From assembly GCA_004380135.1 (NCBI GenBank), contig QXCR01000159.1, positions 1 to 64,000 of the forward strand: a DNA stretch of 64,000 nt, given 5' to 3'. A program made the translations under genes and the position numbers. Origin of the DNA: Stemphylium vesicarium (lineage: Eukaryota; Ascomycota; Dothideomycetes; Pleosporales; Pleosporaceae). Below, piece after piece: positions 44,251 through 55,026 of this stretch. A model generated the notes under the pieces. That model was not told where the DNA came from, made no database searches, and worked only from the letters and a program-made list of their open reading frames with translations. The stretch's first letter is position 1. Each line of letters starts with the position of its first letter.

Positions 44251-45116
44251 TTATGACTTTGCGAAATGCTTGCTGTTGAACTGGTCGACAATTTCCCTCG
44301 CCGCTTTCACTATATCCACAGCCCCAGGCGAATCCGAGTGACAGCACAGGGAAACCTCATAGTCGCCTATTGGCAGCTGCAACTCCTCGCCCGTGACGGC
44401 CGATACCGTCGCATTCTCAACCTGGCTTTGAACATGTTTCCTCGTGTCATCTGGATGCCATGGCCTGTGGAAATTAGCAAAGCAATACAAGACACGGTAT
44501 CGGAACGACATACTTCTTCTTCCGATCAATCACCAGCGTCCCATCCATATTATACTTGACATCACCATACAACTCCGCCACAAACGGCAGACCCATCTCC
44601 TTTGCAACTTCCTCATGCAGGGTCCCCGCGAGCCCAAATACCGTCGTTCCCTTTGGTACGCCCGCGTAAACAGCCCGACACACCTCTTTATCTCTGTACA
44701 TCATACCGTAGAGGACGCCGTGCGGCTTGACGTGGTGCAAGGCCACGTCTTCGGCGTCTAAAAACGCTTTCAGGGCGCCGACTTGGTAGCGTACACAGGC
44801 TGTGAGTTCTTCTGGTGTCATTTTTATTTCTCGGCGTCCGAAACCTTGGATGTCGGGAAGGCCGGGGTGTGCGCCCACGGCTATGTTGTGGGTTTTGCAG
44901 GCGAGGACTGTTTGGTGCATTATTAGGGGATCGCTGGGCGTGTTAGTCGGACATGAGGTGAAAATCAATCCGATATCCTTACCCGGCATGGAAACCGCAG
45001 GCTATGTTTGCATGGTCGATGAGGGGAATAAGCTCATCGTCTGGTCCGCACTTGAAGTTTCCGTATCCCTCACCGAGATCGACGTTGATCTTGACGGGGT
45101 GCTTGATCGCCGGCAT
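44251..45116 (-). CDS. LamB/YcsF family protein, PxpA-like (5-oxoprolinase subunit A)
   Basis: Three exons (44983-45116, 44514-44933, 44251-44464) give 255 residues, the usual family length of about 250. Motifs: KINVDLGEGYGNF at the N-terminus (metal-binding acidic strand), HANIACGFHAGDPLIMHQTV, NIAVGAHPGLPDIQGFGRRE, HHVKPHGVLYGMM and FVAELYGDVKY. Bacterial PxpA forms an ATP-dependent 5-oxoprolinase with PxpB and PxpC. Here the gene is transcribed divergently, 446 bp from a carboxylase containing the PxpB- and PxpC-like AHS1 and AHS2 domains, so a joint pathway is likely. The intron donor at the first junction keeps Gly in CGFHAG. Confidence 0.92.
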
Positions 45117-45562
45117 CGTGAGTTTTCCGTGCCTGAGCAGTCGAAAGGAAAAATGTCGGGTGTGGTCAGGTATAACTCTGAACTAGAACTCGCCGATATC
45201 CACAACCCGTCTCCAACCTTACTCCACAGCTATCACACGCGCTGCACGCGTAGCGTCATGGCTCCAATACTCGTTATCGACCCCGCCCTTCCTAAACCGC
45301 CGTGGTGACGTCGCCATCACCTGTCAGTACCCCTCCAAAACAGTGTACGCGTCTACCAGAGCACCAATTGCAATGGCCGCGCTCCAACGGCCGGGGGTGA
45401 GACTCGGCGAGAAAGGGGACAAGCGGAAGAGGGCGGGGTGGGGTTGTTGGAGATAGGTACCGTCGGCACAGCCTCCAACCATGGTCTCATTTAGTCGTCG
45501 CATTCGCGAGGATATGCAATTTGAGAGCTACTGTCTTGTCTACCTGCTTCTAATTATCCACG
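45117..45562. promoter_or_regulatory. Divergent promoter region, PxpA-like gene / carboxylase
   Basis: 446 bp between the two divergent start codons. It is the only place for both promoters, so co-regulation is plausible. No binding site was assigned. Confidence 0.5.
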
Positions 45563-48500
45563 ATGGAGAAACTGAAGACATTGCTCATAGCGAATCGCGG
45601 CGAGATCGCGGTACGTAGCCCGCGGAACTGTTTCCGTCTTTTCGTTATCGATAGCACTGACATCGTCCGTAGGTTCGCATCTGCAAGACAGCGAGGAAAC
45701 TCGACATCAAAACCATTGCCATTTACTCGGAAGCTGACGCGGCGTCGCAACATGTCCGTGATGCTGACGAGGCCGTTCTACTCCCCGGCAGCAATGCGGC
45801 TGCGTACACCGACGAGGAAGCCGTTTTGCAGGTAGCAAAGGAGAAAGGGGCAGACGCCATTATCCCCGGCTACGGATTTCTCTCCGAGAACGCGCATTTC
45901 GCGCGTCTGGTGGGCGATGCGGGAATCATGTGGGTGGGACCTTCACCGGAAGCCATCGAAGCCTTTGGCGTCAAGCATACCGCGCGAGACCTCGCGGAGA
46001 AAGCTAATGTTCCCATCGTTCCCGGAACAAAAGGACTGGTTGAAGACGAAGAAGCTGCCGCGAAGGAAGCGGAACGAATGGGCTTCCCTGTCATGCTCAA
46101 AGCCACAGGAGGTGGTGGCGGCATGGGTCTCATCATCTGTAACAAGGTCGAAGAGGTGCGCGACGGGTTTCGCATGGTGCAGTCGCGAGGCAAGACACTA
46201 TTCAAGAACCCTGGCGTCTTCATCGAGGCGTTTTACCCTGCTAGCCACCACATTGAAGTCCAGGTCTTTGGCAATGGACAGGGCCAGGCGATGCATTTCG
46301 GCGAGCGCGAATGCTCGATCCAGAGACGCCACCAAAAAGTTATCGAAGAGTGTCCGAGCCCGTTTGTGGAGCGGCATCCTGAGCTAAGGAAGAAGCTCGG
46401 CGATGCCGCGGTACGTCTGGCTGAATCGATACAGTATGGGTCTGCGGGCACGATTGAGTATCTGGTCGATGATCAATCGGGTGACTTTTTCTTTCTCGAG
46501 ATGAATACGCGACTTCAGGTTGAGCATGGCATTACGGAGCTGTGCTATGATGTTGATCTCGTAGAGCTCATGTTGAGGCAGGCAGATGCTCAGCTTGCGG
46601 GCCGGCATGGGCTTGATGGGAAGATGCTGAAAAGCATGCAACCCGAGGGACCTACTGGGTCGGCGATTGAGGCTCGCGTTTATGCTGAGAACCCACTCAG
46701 AGACTACGCGCCGTCGCCTGGCTTGCTGCAGAAAGTGGAGTGGAAGGAGGTTCCTGGGGGCCGCATCGATACTTGGGTGTTTACGGGTGTTCGCATCACT
46801 CCCAATTACGATCCCCTGATAGCAAAAGCCATGGTTCACTCTCGGTCGAGAGACGAGGCAATCGCGTCGATCAAGCAACTCCTTACCCAGTCTTCGATAA
46901 GCGGCCCACCAACCAATCTCGAATTCCTGGCCAATATCATGGACGATTTCCGCTTCAAGCAAGGCAATACCATGACCAGTTTCCTCAAAGACTTTCAGTA
47001 TACGCCGCATGCTATCGATGTCATATCCGCGGGTGCATATACGCTTATCCAGGACCTTCCGGGTCGACCAACAGTCGGCAAAGGCGTGCCTCACTCTGGA
47101 CCAATGGATCCCATCGCGTTTCAGGTAGCGAATATGCTCGTAGGAAACAGCAGGTCAAAAGAAGCCCTGGAGGTTACTCTGAGCGGACCGGAATTGAGAT
47201 TCGTCGGTCCTGCCATTGTAGCTCTGTGCGGTGCGCCCATGGAAGCTAGCCTGGATGGCAAGGAGTTTCCCATGTGGACGAGTGTAAAGATTGAAGCCGG
47301 AAAAAGGCTCAGAATTGGCAAGGCGACCGGTGGTGGCTGCCGCTCTTACCTGGCCGTCTACGGTGGCTTCCCGTCGGTTGCAGAGTACTTTGGCTCCAAA
47401 TCGACGTCTCCACTCGTTGCTATTGGGGGTTACCAGGGTCGCGCGCTTGCTCCCAGTGACTTGCTGCAGATAACGGACAAGCTTCCAGAGGACTTCAAAA
47501 GCATGTCTCTTCCTGAACATCTGCGTCCGGTTTACAAGTCGAGTTGGGAAATCACAGCCATGGTCGGTCCGCACGAAGAGGGCTACTTTGATCCCGAGTT
47601 CATCGAGGAAATTTACAAGACAGAATGGAAGGTATCGCACAACGCCTCACGCAGCGGTATCCGCCTCGTTGGTCCCGTCCCAAAATGGGCACGCAAAGAC
47701 GGTGGCGAAGGCGGTGCTCATCCTAGTAACCTGATCGAGTACGGGTATCCCCTAGGCACATTGAATTGGACAGGAGACGACCCGTGTATCTTTCCCGTCG
47801 ACTGCCCAAACTTTGGCGGCTTCACAAGCAGCACGACGATTGTCAAGGCAGACTGGTGGAAATTGGGGCAGATCAAGGCAGGCAACACTGTTCGATATGT
47901 CCGGGTTGGGCTTGATGATGCGTTGAAGAAGAGGAAGTGGAACGATCGCTTTCTCGATTCCGTTGAACAGGGTATCAAGAACGAGGGCGCATTCGACGGC
48001 ATAGACAAGTTGCAGGGCGCGCATCCGAATTTTCACGTCGGTGATATTGGAAAAGCCATCTTGTGGGAGAAGGCCGGGGATGCCAAAACGCCCCAAGTTC
48101 GATACCGCCAAGGAGGCGATGACCATATTCTGATCGAATACGGCAACGAGAACTTTGACCTGAACCACCGGTGCCGCGTGACCGCCCTCGAAAACAGCCT
48201 TCTTTCCTCCTCCACCCCCGATCTCATCAAATCAAACCTCTTCAACACAGTCGGGTGCTGCACCACCCTCCTCATCCACTACAACGGCGCCTTACTCCCC
48301 CGCGCCACTCTAGTTGCCCACCTGCAAACTCTTGAGTCACAGCTTGGTGACCTAACCCGCACAAAAGTGCCGACGCGCATCTTCAAGCTCCCCATCTCCT
48401 TCGAATCCAAACTCCAAGACGAAGCGACAAAACGTTACATGACCAACCAACGGCCCCACGCACCCTACCTCCCGGATAACCTCTCCTTCGTGGCGCAAAA

Positions 48501-49456
48501 CAACGCACTGTCCGCAGAGCAACTCAAGCAAATCTACCTAACCGGCCAGTTCATGGCCGTCGTCGTCGGCTTCTTCTGCGGTAACACGGTCGCACTCCCA
48601 GTGGACCCACGCCAACGCATCTCGTCCCCGAAAATGAATCCGAGTCGTGTTTTTACGCCTGAAGGCACCGTCGGATGGGCTGGAAGCTGCTTCTCTATCT
48701 ACCCTGTTGATTCTCCCGGGGGTTACATGATGACGGGGCGTACGGTGCCTTGCTGGGATTATTACGCGGCTAAACCTGGGTTTGAGAAACCGTGGATTTT
48801 CCGCGATTTTGACATTTTGACGTTTTATCGCGTTAGTGAAAGTGAGCTTGATGGGTTGCTAGCGGATTTCAGGAGGGGCACGTATGAGTGGGTGTTTGAG
48901 GAGAGGGAGTTTGATATGGGTGAGCATAACAAGTTACTAGAGACGACAAAGGAGGAGGTACACGAAATTAGGCAACGACAGGGTATTGCGCAGGAGGACA
49001 TGACGAGGACAGAGAATGAGAGTTTGGAGCGCTGGAGACGCGAGAAGGAAGGGTCGAAAGTTGATGAAGGCGCGGTAGGGATGCTGTTGCAACAGGAGGG
49101 TGTGGTTGGTGTTGAGGCGCCGGTGGATGCGAATGTTTGGAAGTTGGAAGTTGCTGAGGGTGATGAGGTTGGGGCTGAGACTGTAGTAAGTAATCCCTTC
49201 TCATCTTTTGTCTATGAGCTATATTGTGGGCTCTTTATTTTCGGACTGGGGGACTGATGTTGAAACACAGCTCGTCATCCTCGAAGCCATGAAATTGGAA
49301 ATCGCAGTCAAAACCCCAGACGACGCCATGTCCAAGGGAATAACAACAAACTCAGACAAACTCGTCATCGAAAAGGTCCTGGTTAAACCTGGGGATACGG
49401 TGACTGCAGGGAGTCATCTAGCCCTTCTCCGCCGCCATCGGAAGCCTTCTGCTTGA
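45563..49456 (+). CDS. Biotin-dependent carboxylase with AHS2 and AHS1 domains (urea-carboxylase type)
   Basis: Three exons (45563-45610, 45673-49185, 49271-49456) give 1248 residues. Domain order: biotin carboxylase (1 to ~450) with KTLLIANRGEIAVRICKTAR, the ATP-grasp loop GGGGMGLIIC, HHIEVQVFGNGQGQ and EMNTRLQVEH; AHS2/PxpC-like (~460-745) with VISAGAYTLIQDLPGRP and GFTSSTTIVKADWW; AHS1/PxpB-like (~830-1070) with HILIEYGNENFDLNHRCRV; biotinyl domain (~1165-1248) with the modified Lys in EAMKLE. This is the carboxylase half of urea amidolyase (yeast Dur1,2). The allophanate-hydrolase (amidase) half is absent: the frame starts at the biotin carboxylase, with a splice junction inside its first strand. 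With the adjacent PxpA-like gene, a 5-oxoproline or other amide substrate is as likely as urea. Confidence 0.9.
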
Positions 49457-49777
49457 AACCACACATAACCAGCTCGGCTCGACTCAGCTCAGCTCAGCAG
49501 AGCAAATTCTTTGTATAGTGTGCTTTCGATCGTTTACTAATATGAAATCATGTTTCATTCACTGGATTACCATCTAGTCTAGGTAACAGCCACGCCTTCC
49601 CCTTCCCCTTGACTTTCACTTTCACGTTTTGTCCCCACCATCAAATCTGAATTCAATGCAGCTCAGGTCCCCCTACTGCTTTCCACAATGCCATAAGGAT
49701 ACCCATAAAACAACGGCGGATCGCTGCATCTTCCATCTTCATCGGCGGGATTAGTCGCAACGGGGATGGGGCTGTTG
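49457..49777. other. Former 3' coding end of the GH17 gene and intergenic spacer
   Basis: From 49777 down to a TGA at 49663-49665 the minus strand still reads open in the frame of the GH17 gene before the MITE (NSPIPVATNPADEDGRCSDP then PLFYGYPYGIVESSRGT). A short CAGCT/CGACT run at 49470-49505 follows the carboxylase stop. No other gene. Confidence 0.6.
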
Positions 49778-49906
49778 CAGACTTGTCAACAACCAAGCCA
49801 AATCAAGCCGGACTAACCTAATATAGTAACTCACTAGCTCACATAGGTTAAGACCTTACTAAATTCGGTTAGATCGGCTAGATCGGCTTGATCGTTGACA
49901 AGTCTG
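49778..49906. mobile_element. 129-bp hAT-type MITE in the GH17 gene
   Basis: Terminal inverted repeats CAGACTTGTCAACAACCAAG / CTTGATCGTTGACAAGTCTG. The flanking octamers GGCTGTTG (49770-49777) and GACTGTTA (49907-49914) differ by two G-to-A changes and are taken as a mutated 8-bp target duplication. The ends match the 34174-34322 MITE and the hAT relic end at 56387. Confidence 0.85.
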
Positions 49907-51445
49907 GACTGTTATTTCGATGCACATCTGGGACGGTCACGCACCAGGCTTTGGCTGATGAGATTAATCGAGCGGAGATCGTAGTTGTTTGGGTGGTCTG
50001 CAGTGTCGTTGTTGATGGGGCGTTGTTTGTTGCTGATGCTGGGATTTTGTTAGCGGGTGGGGATGAGAATTGGAATGGGGGTGAAGGGGTTGGAGACGTA
50101 CTTTTTGCACAGGCTGCAACTGAGGAAGGCATTAATGCAGAAGAGGAAGGTGGGTTGGCCATGTTTAATCCTGTGGAAAAAGAGGGCTGGGCGGTTACTG
50201 TGGTTACACTAGTCTCAGTGATGATTACAGTGACGAAGGATGGGTGGATCGAAGAAGTGAGATTCGTGAGCTGCGGTATTATTGTAGTCATCTGCGTTAT
50301 CGTGACGTGCGTTGTGCGCGATACAACGTCGCTGGAAGACGGTATAACCTGCGATGGGGTAGAATGTGGCTGAGACTGAGATGACGAAGACACAGATGCG
50401 ACGATCGAAGTGGGGACACTGGAGCTAGAAGTCATTACCGAAGCCGACGATGAGACAGACTGTTCCACGCCCTGCGAACTCGCTCCCGAGCTCTCCCCCG
50501 GTGCACCACACCCCAAGTGCTCTATCCTCGGTTTCCGCGACGGTATATCAATAAGCCCCCAATCGGCCTTTTGATCTGGCGTAGAGTCATTGAGCAACTC
50601 GTACCAAAACGTCGTATACTTGCCAAACACAGTACACGCAACTTCGCTCCAGAACCGCTGCAGTTCGTTCATTCCAGCCACCGCGGCACCAAGCTGCTCC
50701 GAGTCGCTCGTAGGCCAGCCCATTTCCGCGATCCAAACAGGTCTGTCCCCCGCTCGCTGCTTCACATCTTCTAATGAGCCTTGGAAACTTGTGCTCGCGG
50801 TGTCGATGCTGTCTTTGTTCCAGTACGGGTAGACGGTCATGCCGATGAAGTCTGCGTTATCTACTACAGCGTGCTTGGCAGTGTCCACATGGCCGATGGG
50901 CTTATGCTTCATGTATTGTGCAAAGGAAGAGGCTGCGATATTTTGCTTTACCTGGGAGATTGTCTCACTGACCACGTCTGCTGTGACGCCGATTCCACTT
51001 GCATCTTCAGCGCGATGAATATCCTCGCTTCCTACCGAGAGTCCGATGATGAGATCGGAAAGCGCTTGGCCATGCTTCTGGAACCCATTTTCTAGCGCCG
51101 TCATTTCGTTCTTGACGTTTTCATCGGGCGATCCGCCTTTTTCTGCGGGCGAGATCCAGAATCCGAGTAACAGGTTGGTTTTGGACTCTACGGCTGCGTC
51201 AAAGGCTTCTGTGGGGTCGTGGAGGGTTCCGGCTGCTTTGCAGGTGAAGAGGCGCGCGCTGTCGAAGGGGACGGAGGTCGTTAGGTTTTTTGGCGAGGGC
51301 GAAACCGTCGAGGAAGTCGGCTTTCTTTTTGGTGTTGGATTCGACGCTCCAGAAGGCGTCGTGGTTGAAGCCTGTGTAGATTTTGCTGGGCGGATTGTGC
51401 GAGGGTGGGGAGGAGGAGTAAGAGGGTGGTTAATAGGCGTTTCAT
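49878..51445 (-). pseudogene. GH17 endo-beta-1,3-glucanase (EglC-like), damaged
   Basis: A signal peptide is encoded from ATG at 51445 (MKRLLTTLLLLLPTLAQSA). The mature start KIYTGFNHDAFWSVESNTKK reads in a second frame (shift near 51385). The body reads in a third frame after a run of six A residues (51286-51291) that is one base too long. The body has the GH17 fold: SARLFTCKAAGTLHDPTEAF, LIIGLSVGSEDIHR (acid/base Glu), VDNADFIGMTVYPYWNKD and VWIAEMGWPTSDSEQ (nucleophile Glu). It then passes into a Ser/Thr-rich linker. The last nine residues and the stop come from a MITE. Related enzymes are wall-modifying and often GPI-anchored. The two single-base shifts could be assembly errors; the MITE is not. 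Confidence 0.75.
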
Positions 51446-51922
51446 GTTGCTCGTTGGCTAATGGGGAGTAGTCAGGAATGTAGAACTTAGATTGAGGAAG
51501 AGAGGGGAGTATAGTCGAACGCGCAATGTGCAGCATTAATGCAAAGGACTCCAATTGCTGTTATTCATGCAGGTTTTGTGATGGGCTGTTATTGACTGTC
51601 GCCAACTATCACGGACAGCCCCGCCTGTGACGAATCATCATTCATTGTGAGAACAACGCGTCACACATTTAGTAGGTGCAAATGCATTCATCGCCAATGT
51701 AGCGCGCTCGGATCGATAAGGACAGTTTCAAGAGTCTAGATAGAGACGGGCGTTGACATAGGATGCATTTCTGAGGCGTTGGAGAGATGTGAGGTCACCA
51801 ACCTACCACATTTTAGACCGAGCTAGACTCTTAGCCCAATGACGTCATCATCACGAACCACGCATTTCCATCCCTCCAACCTATGACTCCATTCCCAAAC
51901 CACCACAAGCCTACAACTCATA

Positions 51923-52405
51923 ATGTCTTCCTCAGACTCGCCAGACACCCACATGGACGCGCGCTCCAACTCTGCGCTTGCGTCAACGCGCCGCAACCTG
52001 CGCTACCTCTACGACCCCAAAAGCGCACCCAACGCCATCTCCTCACGGCGCACGCGCGCACTCCTCCGCGTCCTGCGCTCCAGCGTCATCTTTGCGTTTT
52101 GGAAAATCGTCCGCTGGGCAAAGTACGTTGCGATTGGGTCTTTGGTTGCGACTGTGGGGGCAGGCGCTTTTGGTACTTTTGTTAGTGGGGCGGGGTTTGT
52201 GCTTGCGCCTACGGGAATTGCGGGGACGATTTTCGCGGCGACGGTTTGGGGGGTGGGCAGATTTGCTGTTGGGAGGGTGAAGAAGAGGTGGGGCGATGGG
52301 AGTGGGTATGAGGGTGAGGAGGAGGAAGAGGAAGAGCATGCGTGGAGGGGAAGGAGGAGGGGCGGCACCGGGATGGAGTATGGGTTTGAGGCGATGCCTT
52401 GGTGA
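51923..52405 (+). CDS. Small conserved-looking membrane protein, unknown function
   Basis: Single-exon frame of 160 residues starting MSSSDSPDTHMDARSNSALA. A polar, Arg-rich N-terminus (RRNLRYLYDPKSAPNAISSR) is followed by two hydrophobic segments, WAKYVAIGSLVATVGAGAFG and AGFVLAPTGIAGTIFAATVW. A basic turn (VGRVKKRWGDG), a run of Glu and an Arg-rich end follow. This looks like a small helical-hairpin membrane protein. Start and stop are clean and the codon use is like the neighbours. The family was not recognised. Confidence 0.6.
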   Translation: MSSSDSPDTHMDARSNSALASTRRNLRYLYDPKSAPNAISSRRTRALLRVLRSSVIFAFWKIVRWAKYVAIGSLVATVGAGAFGTFVSGAGFVLAPTGIAGTIFAATVWGVGRFAVGRVKKRWGDGSGYEGEEEEEEEHAWRGRRRGGTGMEYGFEAMPW

Positions 52406-52785
52406 AGGGACGTTTGCGTCGTTGAAGACAGTTGACTTGTTTTGACTGCGGGGATAGTTGGGATACTCGAATCGAACGTTAACGGGCGGGTCTGTGAAAG
52501 TATCGGACCTTTGCATCGCCTACTCGTCGGATCACCAAACCTGGGAACTACAATCCACCATCTTTGTTGTCTCAGAAAACGTTGGCTCAAATTGAATCAT
52601 CAATTATCCAAGCCAGCATCTGCTCTCGCCTGGATGTCGTATCGTCTTCTCCGCACCTTTGCCGGGATGGAATGATAGTCCTCACCGTGGCAAATACACC
52701 AACTTTTCCGTGCGACATTCAGCACAACACGTGTCTTCTGGTATTCTAATGGCAACATATCGACCGTGTCGTTGAATAGATTATC
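52406..52785. other. Convergent 3' intergenic region
   Basis: No gene recognised between the two convergent genes. Confidence 0.35.
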
Positions 52786-53772
52786 TCAAGTACACTCAGC
52801 TATTGCCAGCATTGACACCAAGACCGCAACAGCGACGGCTGCCCTATGCGCAGCCACAAAGCTTGGACGAGTTGCTGCGGATTCTTCTGGATCACGATTA
52901 CCTCAACAACGTTTTCCGGGGCCAGGCAAACGACCTTGTTTGCAATAGTACCATCTGCAGCCTTGACCGTCAATAGCATAGGCACTGCTTGGCGGACGTG
53001 CCGATCATAGAGATCAAAGTTTTCTCGATCATCTCCGCCCTCAAAAGTTCCAACAGGCAGATTGCCATAAGTGCGATAGCCATCTGAAAGATCAGTATGT
53101 GTCAGTCCAGTCAACGTGCAGTTGCTGCTAGAGAAGTTGTCTGGGTAGTCTGGTGAAATGTTAGTAAGAGTTGCCCTATACATGACCAGACGATACGAGA
53201 AGATTCTGCCGTTGAAGACAGGGCGAATAAGAGGAAGAAAGATAATCACTCTATTTCCGCCGTTCAGACGTCCTGCAGGCCTCTTCAAGATTATCAGGTC
53301 GGTAGCATTCGCCATTCGACATGGGGGGCGTGTTATCGCGCAACGCAGAGATGCAATCGTTGCTCAGTATGCCACCATAATCGCCGTCTTCTTCTTGCGA
53401 ACCAGCATCCTGCGCTGGAAGCGTATACATGCACCATTCAGTCTGATTGCCGTCGTCACTTCCAGCTAGGGAACTGGGCACGCTCAAAAAACCTTCCCTC
53501 TCCTGCCAAGACGCGCTGTCGCCGTAGATGTAATGAGGGTCTCGCCGGTCGGTTATCGTTAGACTTATGTACCAGGGTTCGTCGCGGACTGCGTCAGGGG
53601 CGAGACGCACTATGCCCGTAGAGTTGAATGGATGGTTTCCAGAGGCAATGAGGTTGATGGGACCCTGGCAGCCTTGTACAGATGAGTCGTTCCAGGTTTG
53701 CGCATTACTTGCGGTGGTGTGGAGGAGCTGTGCTGCAGCCAGCAACCCGAGTTTTCTGGTAGTCCTAACCAT
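52786..53772 (-). pseudogene. Secreted, probably membrane- or GPI-anchored protein, damaged
   Basis: The start at 53772 gives a signal peptide (MVRTTRKLGLLAAAQLLHTT, ASNAQ), then a Cys-containing ectodomain with CQGPINLIASGNHPFNSTGI and DNLEEACRTSERRK. A TAG at 53251-53253 closes this frame just before a possible intron (53150-53249, with the branch-like TTACTAACA). The next part reads DYPDNFSSSNCTLTGL, DGYRTYGNLPVGTFEG, FDLYDRHVRQAVPMLL and KVVCLAPENVV. Then a one-base shift near 52900 is needed to reach ESAATRPSFVAAHRAAVAVA and VLVSMLAIAECT, a hydrophobic C-terminal tail. The YDRxVRQ and VVCLAP motifs recall a fungal secreted family I cannot name. Either a decayed gene or one with sequence errors. 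Confidence 0.45.
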
Positions 53773-55026
53773 TATCGAGGGGGTGAGTTATTTATCTGAG
53801 CAAGATCAAAAGTAGCGGGATACTTACCTTCAAGCGTAAAGCGCCATTGATTTTGTTGCATCTTTCATGTCCTGGCTGTAATATGACGTACCGGGTTGGC
53901 ATGTGGGTCGGATTTGGCGGTGACATTAGGGTACTCAGAATCTGGAGAGCGAAGACGGGTAAACGGGCCACTCGGCTGCACCCCGCCACTAGGTGCCTCG
54001 AAAGGGATCGCAGTTACTGAAATCGTTCTAGTCAGACTGCGAAGAGTAGGGACGAAGAGAGACACCGCGAACTACGGGTAATCGACGTGTCTCAAAGGCG
54101 CCTCTTCCGGGGTTGACTCCACACAAAACGCCGCAGCCAATCTTCGTGGTATTCTGTGAGCTGATTTTGTGCGGGTTTCAAACTTTTGAGAAAGTAAGAG
54201 AGCAGTAGTAATTGGTTTGTTTTGTGTCGACCTAATATCTTGGCATGCTCACACGCCTACCTTCGTCTCTAGCCCCGAATCCGCTATGTGCGCGTTGAAA
54301 GTTGTGACGGAAAACAGTATCAGTGGAAAATGCCGATGCTTGCTACTGCTCCCGAGTTGCTTTGGGTCATTGTTCTCACGACGAGTGTTTAGTGATATTG
54401 TGTCACCGGTTTGTCTTCGTGTCTTTGCAACCGCGAACAACCTTAATTAACATCCCTCTAGTTCCAGTACAAATGTTTTGAATGAGAGCTCCGAATCGAG
54501 ACAATTAATTGTGATAATGCGAAAGGTCATTAGCAACTACGACATAATCAACTACACTGTTCTGTGGAGCGTGTGAAATATACCATTCACCTTTTCTGGC
54601 ACCCTATAGCCGTAGGAGCATCGGTCACGCCCGGTGAGAATATTCACGACGGTTTGCCTGATTCCACTATACAAAGAGCAGCTCGCATCAGCCAAGTGCC
54701 GTACACGAGGTCGAGTGGTGGTCCTAGCATGTATACCCACTCACAATGGAGAAGCAATTTGGAAGAGCTGACTAGTACGTCATTCCGCCCCAGAACTCTT
54801 TGAGGGTTCCAACACGACTTGAACAGAACGAGAAGTATCAAAAGCAAAGTGAGCAAGGGCCCTGGATATGCGGATGCTAGCAACAAAGACTTGGACACAA
54901 CAAATATAAAAGTCGAGGGTCTGCTTGGATTCAAATTATCACATCCACACATCAATCTCTTTCATCACTTCAGAAACAAACACAGTACTTCTTGTTTTAA
55001 TACCGATCTTGTCTTCATTCATTAGG
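53773..55026. other. Intergenic, no gene recognised
   Basis: About 1.25 kb. Short frames on both strands lack motifs. The right end is the promoter of the gene at 55027. Confidence 0.35.

Noticed and set aside
46740..47249. 169-codon frame inside the carboxylase gene
   Set aside because: Alternate-frame shadow of the long coding exon.
49888..50373. 161-codon hydrophobic plus-strand frame
   Set aside because: Shadow of the Ser/Thr-rich linker of the GH17 gene on the other strand.
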